Shown here one piece after another: positions 22,871 to 30,844 of a stretch of 34,288 nucleotides of DNA. Source of the stretch: Actinomycetes bacterium (GTDB lineage: Bacteria > Actinomycetota > Acidimicrobiia > Acidimicrobiales > RAAP-2); assembly GCA_021826255.1 (NCBI GenBank), contig JAKBAZ010000003.1:1-34288 (forward strand). The letters run 5' to 3'. Each line of letters begins with the position of its first letter. Positions within the stretch are counted from its first letter, which is position 1. The position numbers and the translations under genes were made by a program. The notes beneath the pieces were generated by a model. It had not been told where the DNA came from and did not search any database. It saw nothing but the letters and a program-made list of their open reading frames with translations.

Positions 22871-23451
22871 TACTCCACCGATCGGTAGTTGGAGGCCTTC
22901 AGCGCCGCGCGAACCTCCGGACTGACCCGGACCGACGCGGGATAGGTCAGGTAGACCCGACCCTTTTCGAGGGTCTCGATCTTCGCCAAGAACGCGTACA
23001 CGCAGCCCGACGTGAAGTCGAGCAGGCGACGACGAACCTCCGCCGGCGCCTCAGTGAGCACCACGACACTCGCCCGACCGTTGCGAAGATTGTCGGCGAT
23101 CGCCTGGCACTCGTCGAAGGTCACCGGGCGCAGAATCTCCACCTCGGCCATCGGGGTCATACCCCGCAGACCCCCGGGCGGCGCCGGAACCGGGCGCGGC
23201 CGGGGCACCACGGGACCGGAGTTGAGAACGGACACCGACGACGTCCGAGGCGTGGGGGCGGGTGCCGGGGCGGGTGCGGGGGGAACGTTTTGGTAGGGCG
23301 GCGTGACCGAACGGGGTCGGGCGTCGCGGGACCTCACCGGCTCGGTCTGGGGCTCGTCGTCGTAGTAGGGGCGCTCCATCGCGGGGTAGTCGCTGTAGTC
23401 GTCCTCGACTAATCCGAGGAATCCCAGCATTTTGCGCACTCGTTCATTCAT
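22870..23451 (-). CDS. sepF: Cell division protein SepF
   Basis: Cytoplasmic Z-ring protein that tethers FtsZ to the membrane and is the main FtsZ anchor in actinobacteria. The 193 residues begin with the amphipathic membrane helix (MNERVRKMLGFLGLVEDD). A Pro-rich linker follows (about 45-95, with PAPAPAPAPT), then the SepF globular domain (about 100-190), containing VEILRPVTFDECQAIADNLR and LDFTSGCVYAF. The ATG has AAGGAG 7 bases upstream. It is coupled to the YggT gene by a one-base overlap. Confidence 0.95.
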   Translation of the reverse strand: MNERVRKMLGFLGLVEDDYSDYPAMERPYYDDEPQTEPVRSRDARPRSVTPPYQNVPPAPAPAPAPTPRTSSVSVLNSGPVVPRPRPVPAPPGGLRGMTPMAEVEILRPVTFDECQAIADNLRNGRASVVVLTEAPAEVRRRLLDFTSGCVYAFLAKIETLEKGRVYLTYPASVRVSPEVRAALKASNYRSVE

Positions 23452-23482
23452 GACAGTCTCCTTGCGGCTCGACCGCGTCGTT

Positions 23483-24145
23483 CTATGTTAGGGCAGCGCC
23501 GACTCGGGGCGCCCTCGGGCCAAAGAGAGCCCGGCCGACCCGGATCTCGGTCGAACCTTCGGCTAACGCCAGTTCGAGGTCGTCGCTCATGCCCATCGAG
23601 AGCTCGGAGAGTCCGAGTCGACTGGCGAGGCCCGCTAGAGAACCGAACGCGCGTTGCGCCGCCGTTCGCTCCGGCGGGGCGACCGTCATCAGACCCCGAA
23701 CGCGAAGGCCCCCGTCGAGTGCTCGCGCGACGAGGTCGGGAACCTCCTCGGGTGATGCCCCCCCGCGCTCGGGTCGCCCGGTGAAGTCCACTTGAACGTC
23801 GACTTCTTGGGTCGCGTTCAGCCGAACGAGACGATCGATCTCTCTGGCACGACTCAACGAACTAATCACGTCCGCGTGCTCAAGCACCCGGGCAATTTTG
23901 TTCGTCTGAAGCGCCCCGAGATAGTGCCACCGGGGGGTCGGAGTCCAGCCCTCGCAGGCGCGCCGAGTCTCTCCCAACTCATCCACGTAGTTCTCCCCCA
24001 GGTCGGTGATCCCCTCGTCGAGAGCGGCCCGGACGGCGGCGGGGCCGAAGGACTTGGTCACGGCGACGAGTCGAACTCGCTCGAGAGGTACCCCGGTGGC
24101 GCGAATACGTTCACGCAACTCGCCGAGAGCGGCGTGAACGTCCAC
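23483..24145 (-). CDS. YggS/PLPBP-family pyridoxal-phosphate homeostasis protein
   Basis: A PLP-binding TIM-barrel protein of 220 residues that buffers cellular PLP and affects amino-acid pools. Lys 31 in LVAVTKSFG carries the cofactor. GENYVDE, HYLGALQTNK, SMGMSDD and EIRVGRALFG are all conserved family motifs. The GTG start lies 4 bases after the ftsZ stop, so the gene depends on ftsZ translation. In most actinobacteria a pgeF (yfiH, laccase-like) gene lies between ftsZ and this gene; it is absent here. Confidence 0.95.
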   Translation of the reverse strand: MDVHAALGELRERIRATGVPLERVRLVAVTKSFGPAAVRAALDEGITDLGENYVDELGETRRACEGWTPTPRWHYLGALQTNKIARVLEHADVISSLSRAREIDRLVRLNATQEVDVQVDFTGRPERGGASPEEVPDLVARALDGGLRVRGLMTVAPPERTAAQRAFGSLAGLASRLGLSELSMGMSDDLELALAEGSTEIRVGRALFGPRAPRVGAALT

Positions 24146-24149
24146 GAAC

Positions 24150-25253
24150 TCAGAGTCCGTTGATGAATCCCGGCAAGTCGTCGTCGCCGAAGTCGAGGAA
24201 GTCGTCCGAACTCGTCGAGGAGAAGATGTCGCTCACCGGCGCCTCCGGGGCGGTCAGGGTGGCCGCCGGCGAGACGCTCGTGCGAGGGGTGTTCGCCGAG
24301 GGCGCCGCGTGGTCGAACCCGGCCGCAATCACCGTCACGCGCACCGCGTCGCCAATCGACTCGTCAAAGACCGCTCCGAAGATGATGTTGGCGTCGGCGT
24401 GGGCGACGTCGTGAATGATGCTCATGGCGTCGGTGACCTCGTTGAGGGTCAGCGAATTACCCCCCACGATGTTCATCAAGATTCCCCTCGCGCCCTCGAT
24501 GGACGCTTCGAGCAGGGGCGACGTGATGGCGGCCCGAGCGGCGTTCACGGCCCGACCCTCTCCGGTCGAGGTGCCCACCCCCATGATGGCCGTGCCGGCG
24601 TTACGCATCACCGTGTTGACGTCCGCGAAGTCGGTGTTGATCAGGCCGGGAACCGTGATGATGTCGGTCACGCCCCGCACGGCCGACAACAGCACGTCGT
24701 CGGCGATCTTGAAGGCGTCGAGCAGCGAGGTGTCGCTGGTCGCCACCGTACGCAGCCGGTCATTGGGAATGACGATGAGCGTGTCCACCTTCTCGCGAAG
24801 AGTTTGAATTCCCCGCTCGGCCTGAGACGCGCGGCGCTTACCCTCGAACGCGAAGGGGCGCGTCACCACGCCGATCGTCAAAATCCCGAGGGAACGAGCC
24901 ACGTCGGCCACCACGGGCGCTGCCCCCGTTCCCGTACCACCACCCTCGCCCGCCGTGATGAACAGCATGTCGGCGTCCTTGATGGCGTCTTCAATCTCGC
25001 CCCGGTGCTCTTCGGCGGCCTGACGGCCCATTTCGGGATCGCTCCCCGCTCCGAGTCCCCGGGTGAGGTTACGACCAATGTCCAGTTTGATGTCGGCTTC
25101 GGAGAGCAAAAGGGCCTGGGCGTCGGTATTGGCGGCGATGAACTCAATACTGCGCATTCCCGAGGTAATCATGCGATTGACCGCGTTGACGCCACCTCCA
25201 CCCACGCCGACTACCTTGATCACCGCCTGGTAGTTGCTTTGATTCAGGCTCAT
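24150..25253 (-). CDS. ftsZ: Cell division GTPase FtsZ
   Basis: Tubulin homologue that polymerises into the Z ring. The 367 residues include GVGGGGVNAVNRM (16-28), the tubulin signature GGGTGTG (104-110) and the catalytic T7 loop NTDFAD (206-211). A linker of only about 40 residues leads to the C-terminal peptide DDDLPGFINGL. This keeps the P-x-F core but lacks the basic residues usual in such tails. The ATG at 25253 was chosen for its spacing from the GAAGGG ribosome site. ATG 25259 is possible, and an ATG farther upstream (25319) lies before the hairpin and is less likely. An 84-base leader carries two inverted repeats and a -10-like box. Confidence 0.97.
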   Translation of the reverse strand: MSLNQSNYQAVIKVVGVGGGGVNAVNRMITSGMRSIEFIAANTDAQALLLSEADIKLDIGRNLTRGLGAGSDPEMGRQAAEEHRGEIEDAIKDADMLFITAGEGGGTGTGAAPVVADVARSLGILTIGVVTRPFAFEGKRRASQAERGIQTLREKVDTLIVIPNDRLRTVATSDTSLLDAFKIADDVLLSAVRGVTDIITVPGLINTDFADVNTVMRNAGTAIMGVGTSTGEGRAVNAARAAITSPLLEASIEGARGILMNIVGGNSLTLNEVTDAMSIIHDVAHADANIIFGAVFDESIGDAVRVTVIAAGFDHAAPSANTPRTSVSPAATLTAPEAPVSDIFSSTSSDDFLDFGDDDLPGFINGL

Positions 25254-25270
25254 GGCCATCCCTTCGATCC

Positions 25271-25282
25271 GACCTCGAGGTC
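25271..25282. repeat. Perfect 12-base palindrome before the ftsZ ribosome site
   Basis: GACCTCGAGGTC is self-complementary and begins 6 bases upstream of the AAGG of the ftsZ ribosome site. It could be a protein-binding site, or form a structure with the preceding hairpin through the shared CCTCG/CGAGG sequences. Confidence 0.5.
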
Positions 25283-25306
25283 GAGGGCCGCGCACCGCGG
25301 GCCTCG
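25282..25306 (-). other. GC-rich hairpin in the ftsZ leader
   Basis: Two 11-base arms with one mismatch enclose a 3-base loop (25282-25292 and 25296-25306). Transcripts starting from the -10-like element just upstream would begin a few bases before this stem, giving ftsZ mRNA a structured 5' end. No T-run follows, so a terminator is unlikely. Confidence 0.6.
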
Positions 25307-25317
25307 CCAGACAGGTC

Positions 25318-25323
25318 ATTTTA
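25318..25323 (-). promoter_or_regulatory. Candidate -10 element for ftsZ
   Basis: TAAAAT on the minus strand matches five of six consensus positions and lies between the ftsQ stop and ftsZ. The -35 region (TCATCG at 17 bases) is poor. Extra ftsZ promoters are usual in bacteria because FtsZ is needed in larger amounts than the upstream proteins. Confidence 0.4.
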
Positions 25324-25337
25324 TGCCTCTTTCACCC

Positions 25338-26237
25338 CTACGATGAGGAAGAAGGCCCAGAAACTGCGATTTCGCTGGGTGTCGACACGTCAACCACGTC
25401 CCCCGGAGCGAAACTGGCGTGGGCAATCGCCGAGGCGATGGCCACGAATTTCGCCCCAAGATCACTCGGCGGACCGAGGACGAAAGTCAACGGAGTGGTC
25501 ATCACGAGCGAAACCGAACCCGACGACGACTGGTGAATCTCACGAACTTGGGCGGAAAAGGCCACGGGTAGTTGGGACGCCACGAGGGCCGCGGCCGATC
25601 CCTTCCACACCCACGCCTTCTCCCCCGTCAGACCCAACGGACTCACGAGAGTGGGCAGATTGGCGTTCAGTGGCGCGGAACCCAGGTCCTGACCCTGGTC
25701 ACCCACGTAGAACAACTGGTGGGCTCCGATGAAGGTCACGCCCACGGCGTGAGACTCGCTCACCGCGATGTCCACCCGGTGGGGCCAGTGGGTCACGACG
25801 GAGACTCGATCAATCCAGGGAAACCTGGCGAGGCGCTCGGAAATAGCGCTGCTCGACACGTCGATCATTGCCGGGCGGTTCGCTAGTCCAGAGGCCGCGA
25901 TCACCTGAGCCGCACTCTCGTGGATCTCCCCCGTCACGACGACGTCAGTGACAGAAAAATAGGACGAGTGCAGGACGACGTCACCACCTTTGGCGAGAGC
26001 TCCCGCCACCAGGGCGAGAGCGACGACCACCACGACGCGCCGAACGCGGCGCCGGCGACGGGGTCGGGCGATCTCCACCACGTTGTCGCTCGACGAGACC
26101 TCAGGGCGTTCGCGCCGACGGGGTGCTCGACCCCGTCGCGGCGACGTCGCCGTGGGCTTGGAGGGTGACCGAACGGGACGAGTCTTCTTCGAGCGGGACT
26201 TTTCGTCATCACTCGACACCAGGGGCTTGCGACTCAC
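25338..26237 (-). CDS. ftsQ: Cell division protein FtsQ (POTRA domain)
   Basis: Bitopic divisome protein of 299 residues. A long, strongly basic cytoplasmic tail (1-66, many Arg and Lys with SPSKPT motifs) precedes one membrane segment (about 67-85). The POTRA domain follows (about 92-160; FSVTDVVVTGEIH, then FPWIDRVSVVTHWPHRVDIAVSE), then the FtsQ/DivIB beta domain. The GTG overlaps the murB stop as GTGA. The basic tail is longer than in most FtsQ proteins and could bind DNA or acidic lipids. Confidence 0.92.
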   Translation of the reverse strand: MSRKPLVSSDDEKSRSKKTRPVRSPSKPTATSPRRGRAPRRRERPEVSSSDNVVEIARPRRRRRVRRVVVVVALALVAGALAKGGDVVLHSSYFSVTDVVVTGEIHESAAQVIAASGLANRPAMIDVSSSAISERLARFPWIDRVSVVTHWPHRVDIAVSESHAVGVTFIGAHQLFYVGDQGQDLGSAPLNANLPTLVSPLGLTGEKAWVWKGSAAALVASQLPVAFSAQVREIHQSSSGSVSLVMTTPLTFVLGPPSDLGAKFVAIASAIAHASFAPGDVVDVSTPSEIAVSGPSSSS

Positions 26238-27133
26238 CAGGGAGCCTCCACGCCAATGAAGCGATGTTCAGTCTCGAGCGTGACGCCGCACTCGTGTCGC
26301 ACTCGATCTCGCATATGGATCATGAGATCAATCACCTCGCTCGCGCCGGTCCCGGGCTCACAGAGGATGAAGTTCGCGTGCTTCGTCGACACCACCGCTC
26401 CCCCGCGGCGAGCACCCTTCACGCCGGCGACCTCGAGAAGGCGCGCGGCGTGGTCGCCCGGAGGATTCGTAAAGACGCTGCCGGCGTTTCGCCCCCCGGG
26501 CTGATGCTCCCGTCGCCAGCGCACGATCTCACGGAGCCGCTCGGCCGACTCGTCAGGGTCACCTGGCACCAGGCGAATCTCGGCTTCGAGAACCACGTCG
26601 TCGTCCGACAGGGCCGAATGACGATAGGTCAACTCGAGTTCGGACGCGGAGATCCACTCGATCCTCCCGTGACGCCAGAGCGCCACTCGGGAGAGCACAC
26701 TCGCGGTGTCGGCTCCGTGACCCCCCGCGTTCATCACGACCGCCCCCCCGACACTCCCGGGGATTCCGACCGCCCACTCAAATCCGGTCCACCCGGCCGA
26801 GCTCAACCGACGGGCCGCCACCGGGAGAGCGAGTCCGGCCCCGAGTCGGGCGAGCCCGGTCTCGTCGACCGACATGGCGCCCCACTCGCCTTCAAGAGAG
26901 ACAATGGTCATTCGTGCGCACCCCGGACCCAGTACCACGTTGGAGCCCTGGCCGAGAGTTCGCCACGGGTGTCCGAGAGCTTCGATGACCTCGTCGAGTC
27001 CCTCGAGGTCGTCGCGCGAGCGAACGCTCAGCACCGTAGAGGCCCGGGCGTTTAATCCGTAGGTGGAGCGTGACGAGAGGTCGACGTCGTGAGCAACCCG
27101 CGGGTCGTCATCGAAGCGGGTGCTCGAACTCAA
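26234..27133 (-). CDS. murB: UDP-N-acetylenolpyruvoylglucosamine reductase
   Basis: Flavoenzyme that makes UDP-N-acetylmuramic acid with NADPH. The 299 residues have the FAD-binding segments TLGQGSNVVL (59-68) and GIPGSVGGAVVMNAGGHG (123-140), the Tyr-Arg pair in YRHS (170-173) and the catalytic Ser 219 in NAGSVFTNP. The start is a TTG overlapping the murC stop as TTGA. It lies between murC and ftsQ, as in some actinobacterial and clostridial division clusters. Confidence 0.95.
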   Translation of the reverse strand: MSSSTRFDDDPRVAHDVDLSSRSTYGLNARASTVLSVRSRDDLEGLDEVIEALGHPWRTLGQGSNVVLGPGCARMTIVSLEGEWGAMSVDETGLARLGAGLALPVAARRLSSAGWTGFEWAVGIPGSVGGAVVMNAGGHGADTASVLSRVALWRHGRIEWISASELELTYRHSALSDDDVVLEAEIRLVPGDPDESAERLREIVRWRREHQPGGRNAGSVFTNPPGDHAARLLEVAGVKGARRGGAVVSTKHANFILCEPGTGASEVIDLMIHMRDRVRHECGVTLETEHRFIGVEAPW

Positions 27134-28488
27134 CGTGACACCCCGAGAAGGGTAGCGACGTCGGGAACGTCCCCCGCGCCCACGAGGAGGAGAAGGTCCC
27201 CCGGGCCGTTCTCCTCGACGGCCCGAGCGGCGTCGGAGAGTTCTGGGGCGTACACCACTCGAGGAACTCGCCCCCGTCGGCGCAACGCCTCGGCGACGTA
27301 CTCTCCAGTGACGCCCGACGAATTGATCTCACCCGCCGAGTAGATGTCAGTCACAATGACGAGTTCCACCCCGTCAAAAGCGGGAGCGAAATCCTCACCC
27401 ACTTCGAGGGTTCGGGTGTAACGGTGGGGCTGAAAGACGACGACGGGTAACTGGTAGCCCGACGTCCACGCCGTGGAGAGCGTTGAGGCGATTTCTGCAG
27501 GGAGGTGGGCGTAATCGATGACCACGTCGGCGTCGCGCCATCGCCCCACGCGCTCAAATCGGCGCGGAGCCCCCCGAAACGCTGAGAGCCCCTCCGTGAC
27601 CGTATCGTTCGCTACCCCGTGGGCGAGGGCTAACGTCGCCACTAGTGCCGCATCAAGGAACGAATGATTCCCGGCAACTCCGAGACCTATATCGAGCGAT
27701 CCCCAGGGCGAGGTGAGGGTTCCCGAGACCCGAAAGGGCCCGGAGGAGACTCGTTCGAGTTCCACGTCACACCCCGACCCGGGCGGGCCGACTCTGATGA
27801 GTGGACGCGACACCGAATCGGCCACCGCCCGCGCACCCTCGTCGGGCTGGTACACGACGACCGGTCCACGGGTGCGTTCCACCACGTCAGCGAAGGCGGC
27901 GCGCAGGTGTGCGACGTCCCCGTAGTAGTCCAAGTGATCAACGTCCACGTTCAACACGACGAGACCCGCGGGAGTGATCTCGGTGAAGGCGCCGTAGCTT
28001 TCGTCAAGTTCGAGGGCGAGGGGACCTCCCCCGAAGTGACCAGACCGTCCCAGTCCGCGCACGTCGGCTCCCACGATCCACGAGGCGGGACCGGCGCTGG
28101 CGAGGACGTGAGCCAGCATGGACGTGGCCGTCGTCTTGCCGTGGGTCCCCGTCACCGCCAGTACGTCTCGGCCGTCGGCGAGCGCGGCGAGCAGGCGGCG
28201 TCGGGGAAGTAGTTCGCACCCGGCCACTCGAGCCGCGTCGAGTTCGCCGTGGTTCTCCCTCACCGCCGGCGACCAGAGAACGACGTCGACGTTACTTACG
28301 TGAGAGTCATCGTGGCCGCACACGACGTCAATGTGATTCGCGCGAAGTTCGTCGAGTACCGCGGACTCGCGAGCGTCGCACCCGCTCACGAGACAGCCCC
28401 ACTCACGGAGATAGTGAGCGAGGGCGCTCATGCCGGCCCCGCCAACGCCGAGTACGTGAACCCGAGCACCCGGACGTAAGCGGCTCAC
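27130..28488 (-). CDS. murC: UDP-N-acetylmuramate--L-alanine ligase
   Basis: Adds the first amino acid to the peptidoglycan precursor, using ATP. The 452 residues show the N-terminal nucleotide-sugar-binding loop GVGGAGMSALA (14-24), the P-loop GTHGKTT (114-120) and the C-terminal segments VVIDYAHLPAEI and VVVFQPHRYTRT. The GTG overlaps the murG stop as GTGA. The length is normal for MurC. It lies in the same order as in other actinobacteria, with murG before it and murB after it. Confidence 0.96.
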   Translation of the reverse strand: MSRLRPGARVHVLGVGGAGMSALAHYLREWGCLVSGCDARESAVLDELRANHIDVVCGHDDSHVSNVDVVLWSPAVRENHGELDAARVAGCELLPRRRLLAALADGRDVLAVTGTHGKTTATSMLAHVLASAGPASWIVGADVRGLGRSGHFGGGPLALELDESYGAFTEITPAGLVVLNVDVDHLDYYGDVAHLRAAFADVVERTRGPVVVYQPDEGARAVADSVSRPLIRVGPPGSGCDVELERVSSGPFRVSGTLTSPWGSLDIGLGVAGNHSFLDAALVATLALAHGVANDTVTEGLSAFRGAPRRFERVGRWRDADVVIDYAHLPAEIASTLSTAWTSGYQLPVVVFQPHRYTRTLEVGEDFAPAFDGVELVIVTDIYSAGEINSSGVTGEYVAEALRRRGRVPRVVYAPELSDAARAVEENGPGDLLLLVGAGDVPDVATLLGVSR

Positions 28489-29588
28489 CTTGCCACCTCG
28501 AGGATGACGTTGGCAATTCGCTGCGAGGCGTCGGGACGCCCGAGAGCTCGAGCGGCGTCGGCCATGGCGGCACGAGTCGTGGGTTCGAAGAGACGCTCGA
28601 GAGCGAGTTCGAGCGTTGCTGGAGAGAGATCCTGATCAGCAACGACCAGCGCGGCGCCCGACGAGGCCAGCTGACGCGCGTTCACGCTCTGGTGGTCGCC
28701 CGGTGCTCCGGGCAGGGGCACGATCACTGCGGGAATACCGAGAGAACAGAGCTCCGCGACCGTAGTGGCCCCGGCGCGCGTGACGGCGACGTCGGCGAGG
28801 GCCCACCAGAACGTCATATCCCCGTAGGGCACTACGCGGTAGTCGAAGGACCCCTCGACTCCCGCTCGGTAGCGCTCGAAGTCTCGTCGACCGGTGATGT
28901 GGACCAGGGTCACTCCCGAGCGATCACGCCACGACAGCGCCAAGTTCCTCACGGCGTCGTTCACGCTGCGGGCCCCCAACGATCCCGACATGACCACGAC
29001 GACCAAGTTCTGCGGGTCAATCGGGGGGTCGATCTCGGTCCGACGGAGTCGGCGGGCCTCCTCGCTCCGATCGAGGTGACGAAGGGAACGGCGCAGGGGC
29101 GCGCCCGTCACCACTCCTCCCCCGGGGCCCGCGAAGGCCCGGCATCGTTCGGTCGCCAGTCGCGAGAGAAGCCGATTCGTCAAACTCGGAGCCGCGTCGA
29201 GATCGACGAGGACGAGGGGCCGACGACAGACCCACGCGGCGAACGAGGTCGCCGCGGCGGCGTAACCACCGACCGAGACCACGACACGTGGTCGGTCGCG
29301 AATCGTCCAGTAGAGGGACGTCACCACCGCTACCGCGAGCCCGCCAAGCGCTCGCACATTGTCGCGCACCGCTGACGCCGAGAGCGAGCGCCGCAGACCG
29401 CGCCCCGGGAGGAGGCGACGAGCGAATCGACTGTCGGCGAGAATAATCGCGTCTTGGCCACGCTGGGAGCCCACGAGAAGAACGTCCTCGTAGTCGAGGC
29501 CGCTTTCCACGAGGGACTCGGCGATCGCCAGCATCGGATAGAGGTGGCCACCGGTGCCACCGCCCGTGATAACGACCGGCCCTCTCAC
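28485..29588 (-). CDS. murG: UDP-GlcNAc:undecaprenyl-pyrophosphoryl-MurNAc-pentapeptide GlcNAc transferase
   Basis: Peripheral membrane GT28 glycosyltransferase that makes lipid II from lipid I. The 367 residues begin VRGPVVITGGGTGGHLYP with the glycine-rich acceptor loop (9-18). TRAGATTVAEL and IPAVIVPLPGAPGDHQSVNARQL form the donor UDP-GlcNAc site. The frame is open farther upstream, but the GTG at 29588 overlaps the ftsW stop as GTGA and gives the normal family length; the upstream part lies inside ftsW in another frame. Translation is probably coupled to ftsW. Confidence 0.95.
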   Translation of the reverse strand: MRGPVVITGGGTGGHLYPMLAIAESLVESGLDYEDVLLVGSQRGQDAIILADSRFARRLLPGRGLRRSLSASAVRDNVRALGGLAVAVVTSLYWTIRDRPRVVVSVGGYAAAATSFAAWVCRRPLVLVDLDAAPSLTNRLLSRLATERCRAFAGPGGGVVTGAPLRRSLRHLDRSEEARRLRRTEIDPPIDPQNLVVVVMSGSLGARSVNDAVRNLALSWRDRSGVTLVHITGRRDFERYRAGVEGSFDYRVVPYGDMTFWWALADVAVTRAGATTVAELCSLGIPAVIVPLPGAPGDHQSVNARQLASSGAALVVADQDLSPATLELALERLFEPTTRAAMADAARALGRPDASQRIANVILEVAR

Positions 29589-30844
29589 CGGCGAGGAACC
29601 CGCACGGGAGTTCGGGGGCGCGTCGGCGACCTTAAGGGAGCCTCCCGCGACGACACCCGCCTCTCGTGACGATTGACGATGAGTAGCGTGGGACCCCGTC
29701 GAGTATCGCGCGCGACACTGTAGAGAACTGCGACGGCCGCTAGCTGAACGATGAGCGCACTTCCGCCGTAGCTGAAGAAGGGCAGGGGAATCCCGGTGAC
29801 CGGCCAGAGTCCGACCACCGAGGCCATGTTGAGAAGAGCCTCTCCACAGATCCACCACGTCACGCCGGCCGCCAAGAGTCGATTGCGATCGCTCGAGGCG
29901 CGAGCGGAGATTCGCATTCCGACGAACAAGAAGGCGAGGAAGAGCCCGAGGACCAAGAGGGTTCCGATGAGCCCCAACTCCTCACCGAGTATCGAGAAAA
30001 TGAAGTCGGTGTGGGGGTTAGGCAACAGCCCCCACTTCTCACGACTCTGCCCAAATCCGAGTCCACTGACTCCGCCCGCGCCGAGTCCGATTTTCGATTG
30101 CTGGAGCTGGTAGTTAGCTCCCGCCAATTGGCTCGAGGGGTGCAAGAAGGCGGTGAGACGCTGGAGGGAGTAGCGTCCGCGTGCGCTCTGGGCGTACAGG
30201 AGAAGGCCCCCCACCGCGCTCGCCAGTCCCCAACCGACGAAACGTTGCTCCAGTCCGGCGAGGAGCAACACCACCACCACGATGGACGCGATGATGGACG
30301 ACGTCCCGATGTCGGATCCGTAGAGAACGAGGAGGAGGACGAGGCCCACGGGGGAGAGATACTTCACCAGGCTGCGCGGTTCATTCAAGTGCTGGCGAAA
30401 GCGCTCGAGAACCCACACGGCGTAGAAGAGAACGGCCAATTTGGCGAACTCGGATGGTTGCACCGTGAATCCCGCCACCCGAATCCAGCGTCGTCCGCCG
30501 TTCACCGAGGTGCCCACCGCCGCCACCGCCATCAGTCCCGCGACCGCCGCACCCATCAGATACGGGGCGGCGCGGACGAGGAGGTCGAGATCGAATCGAG
30601 TGACGATGTAGAACGTCATCACCCCCAAGAAGAGGTACAGAACTTCTCGGACCAGAATGCCGTAGGGCGAACCGGTCGAGAGGGTCTCAATGGCGCTCGA
30701 CGCCGAGGCCACCATGACGACGCCGCCCGTGCAGAGCAGAGCCGTCAGCACCACGAGGGAGTGCCCGAGAGTATGGCGCGCGGGACGCTCCGGGGAGTCT
30801 GGTCCCGTACGGCGAGGGCGCCGAAGGAGTTCGCGAATCATCAC
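29585..30844 (-). CDS. ftsW: Peptidoglycan glycosyltransferase FtsW (SEDS family)
   Basis: Polytopic membrane enzyme that polymerises septal glycan strands together with FtsI. The 419 residues have about ten membrane segments. GGRRWIRVAGFTVQPSEFAK (about 115-135) and PFFSYGGSALI near residue 360 are signature SEDS sequences. The C-terminal ~45 residues form an Arg/Pro-rich cytoplasmic tail. The start is GTG at 30844, directly followed by an ATG codon, and overlaps the mraY stop. murD would normally lie between mraY and ftsW and is absent. Confidence 0.95.
   Translation of the reverse strand: MMIRELLRRPRRTGPDSPERPARHTLGHSLVVLTALLCTGGVVMVASASSAIETLSTGSPYGILVREVLYLFLGVMTFYIVTRFDLDLLVRAAPYLMGAAVAGLMAVAAVGTSVNGGRRWIRVAGFTVQPSEFAKLAVLFYAVWVLERFRQHLNEPRSLVKYLSPVGLVLLLVLYGSDIGTSSIIASIVVVVLLLAGLEQRFVGWGLASAVGGLLLYAQSARGRYSLQRLTAFLHPSSQLAGANYQLQQSKIGLGAGGVSGLGFGQSREKWGLLPNPHTDFIFSILGEELGLIGTLLVLGLFLAFLFVGMRISARASSDRNRLLAAGVTWWICGEALLNMASVVGLWPVTGIPLPFFSYGGSALIVQLAAVAVLYSVARDTRRGPTLLIVNRHERRVSSREAPLRSPTRPRTPVRVPRR

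Noticed and set aside
29589..29858. N-terminal extension of MurG
   Set aside because: The extension lies within ftsW. The GTGA overlap start at 29588 gives the normal MurG length.
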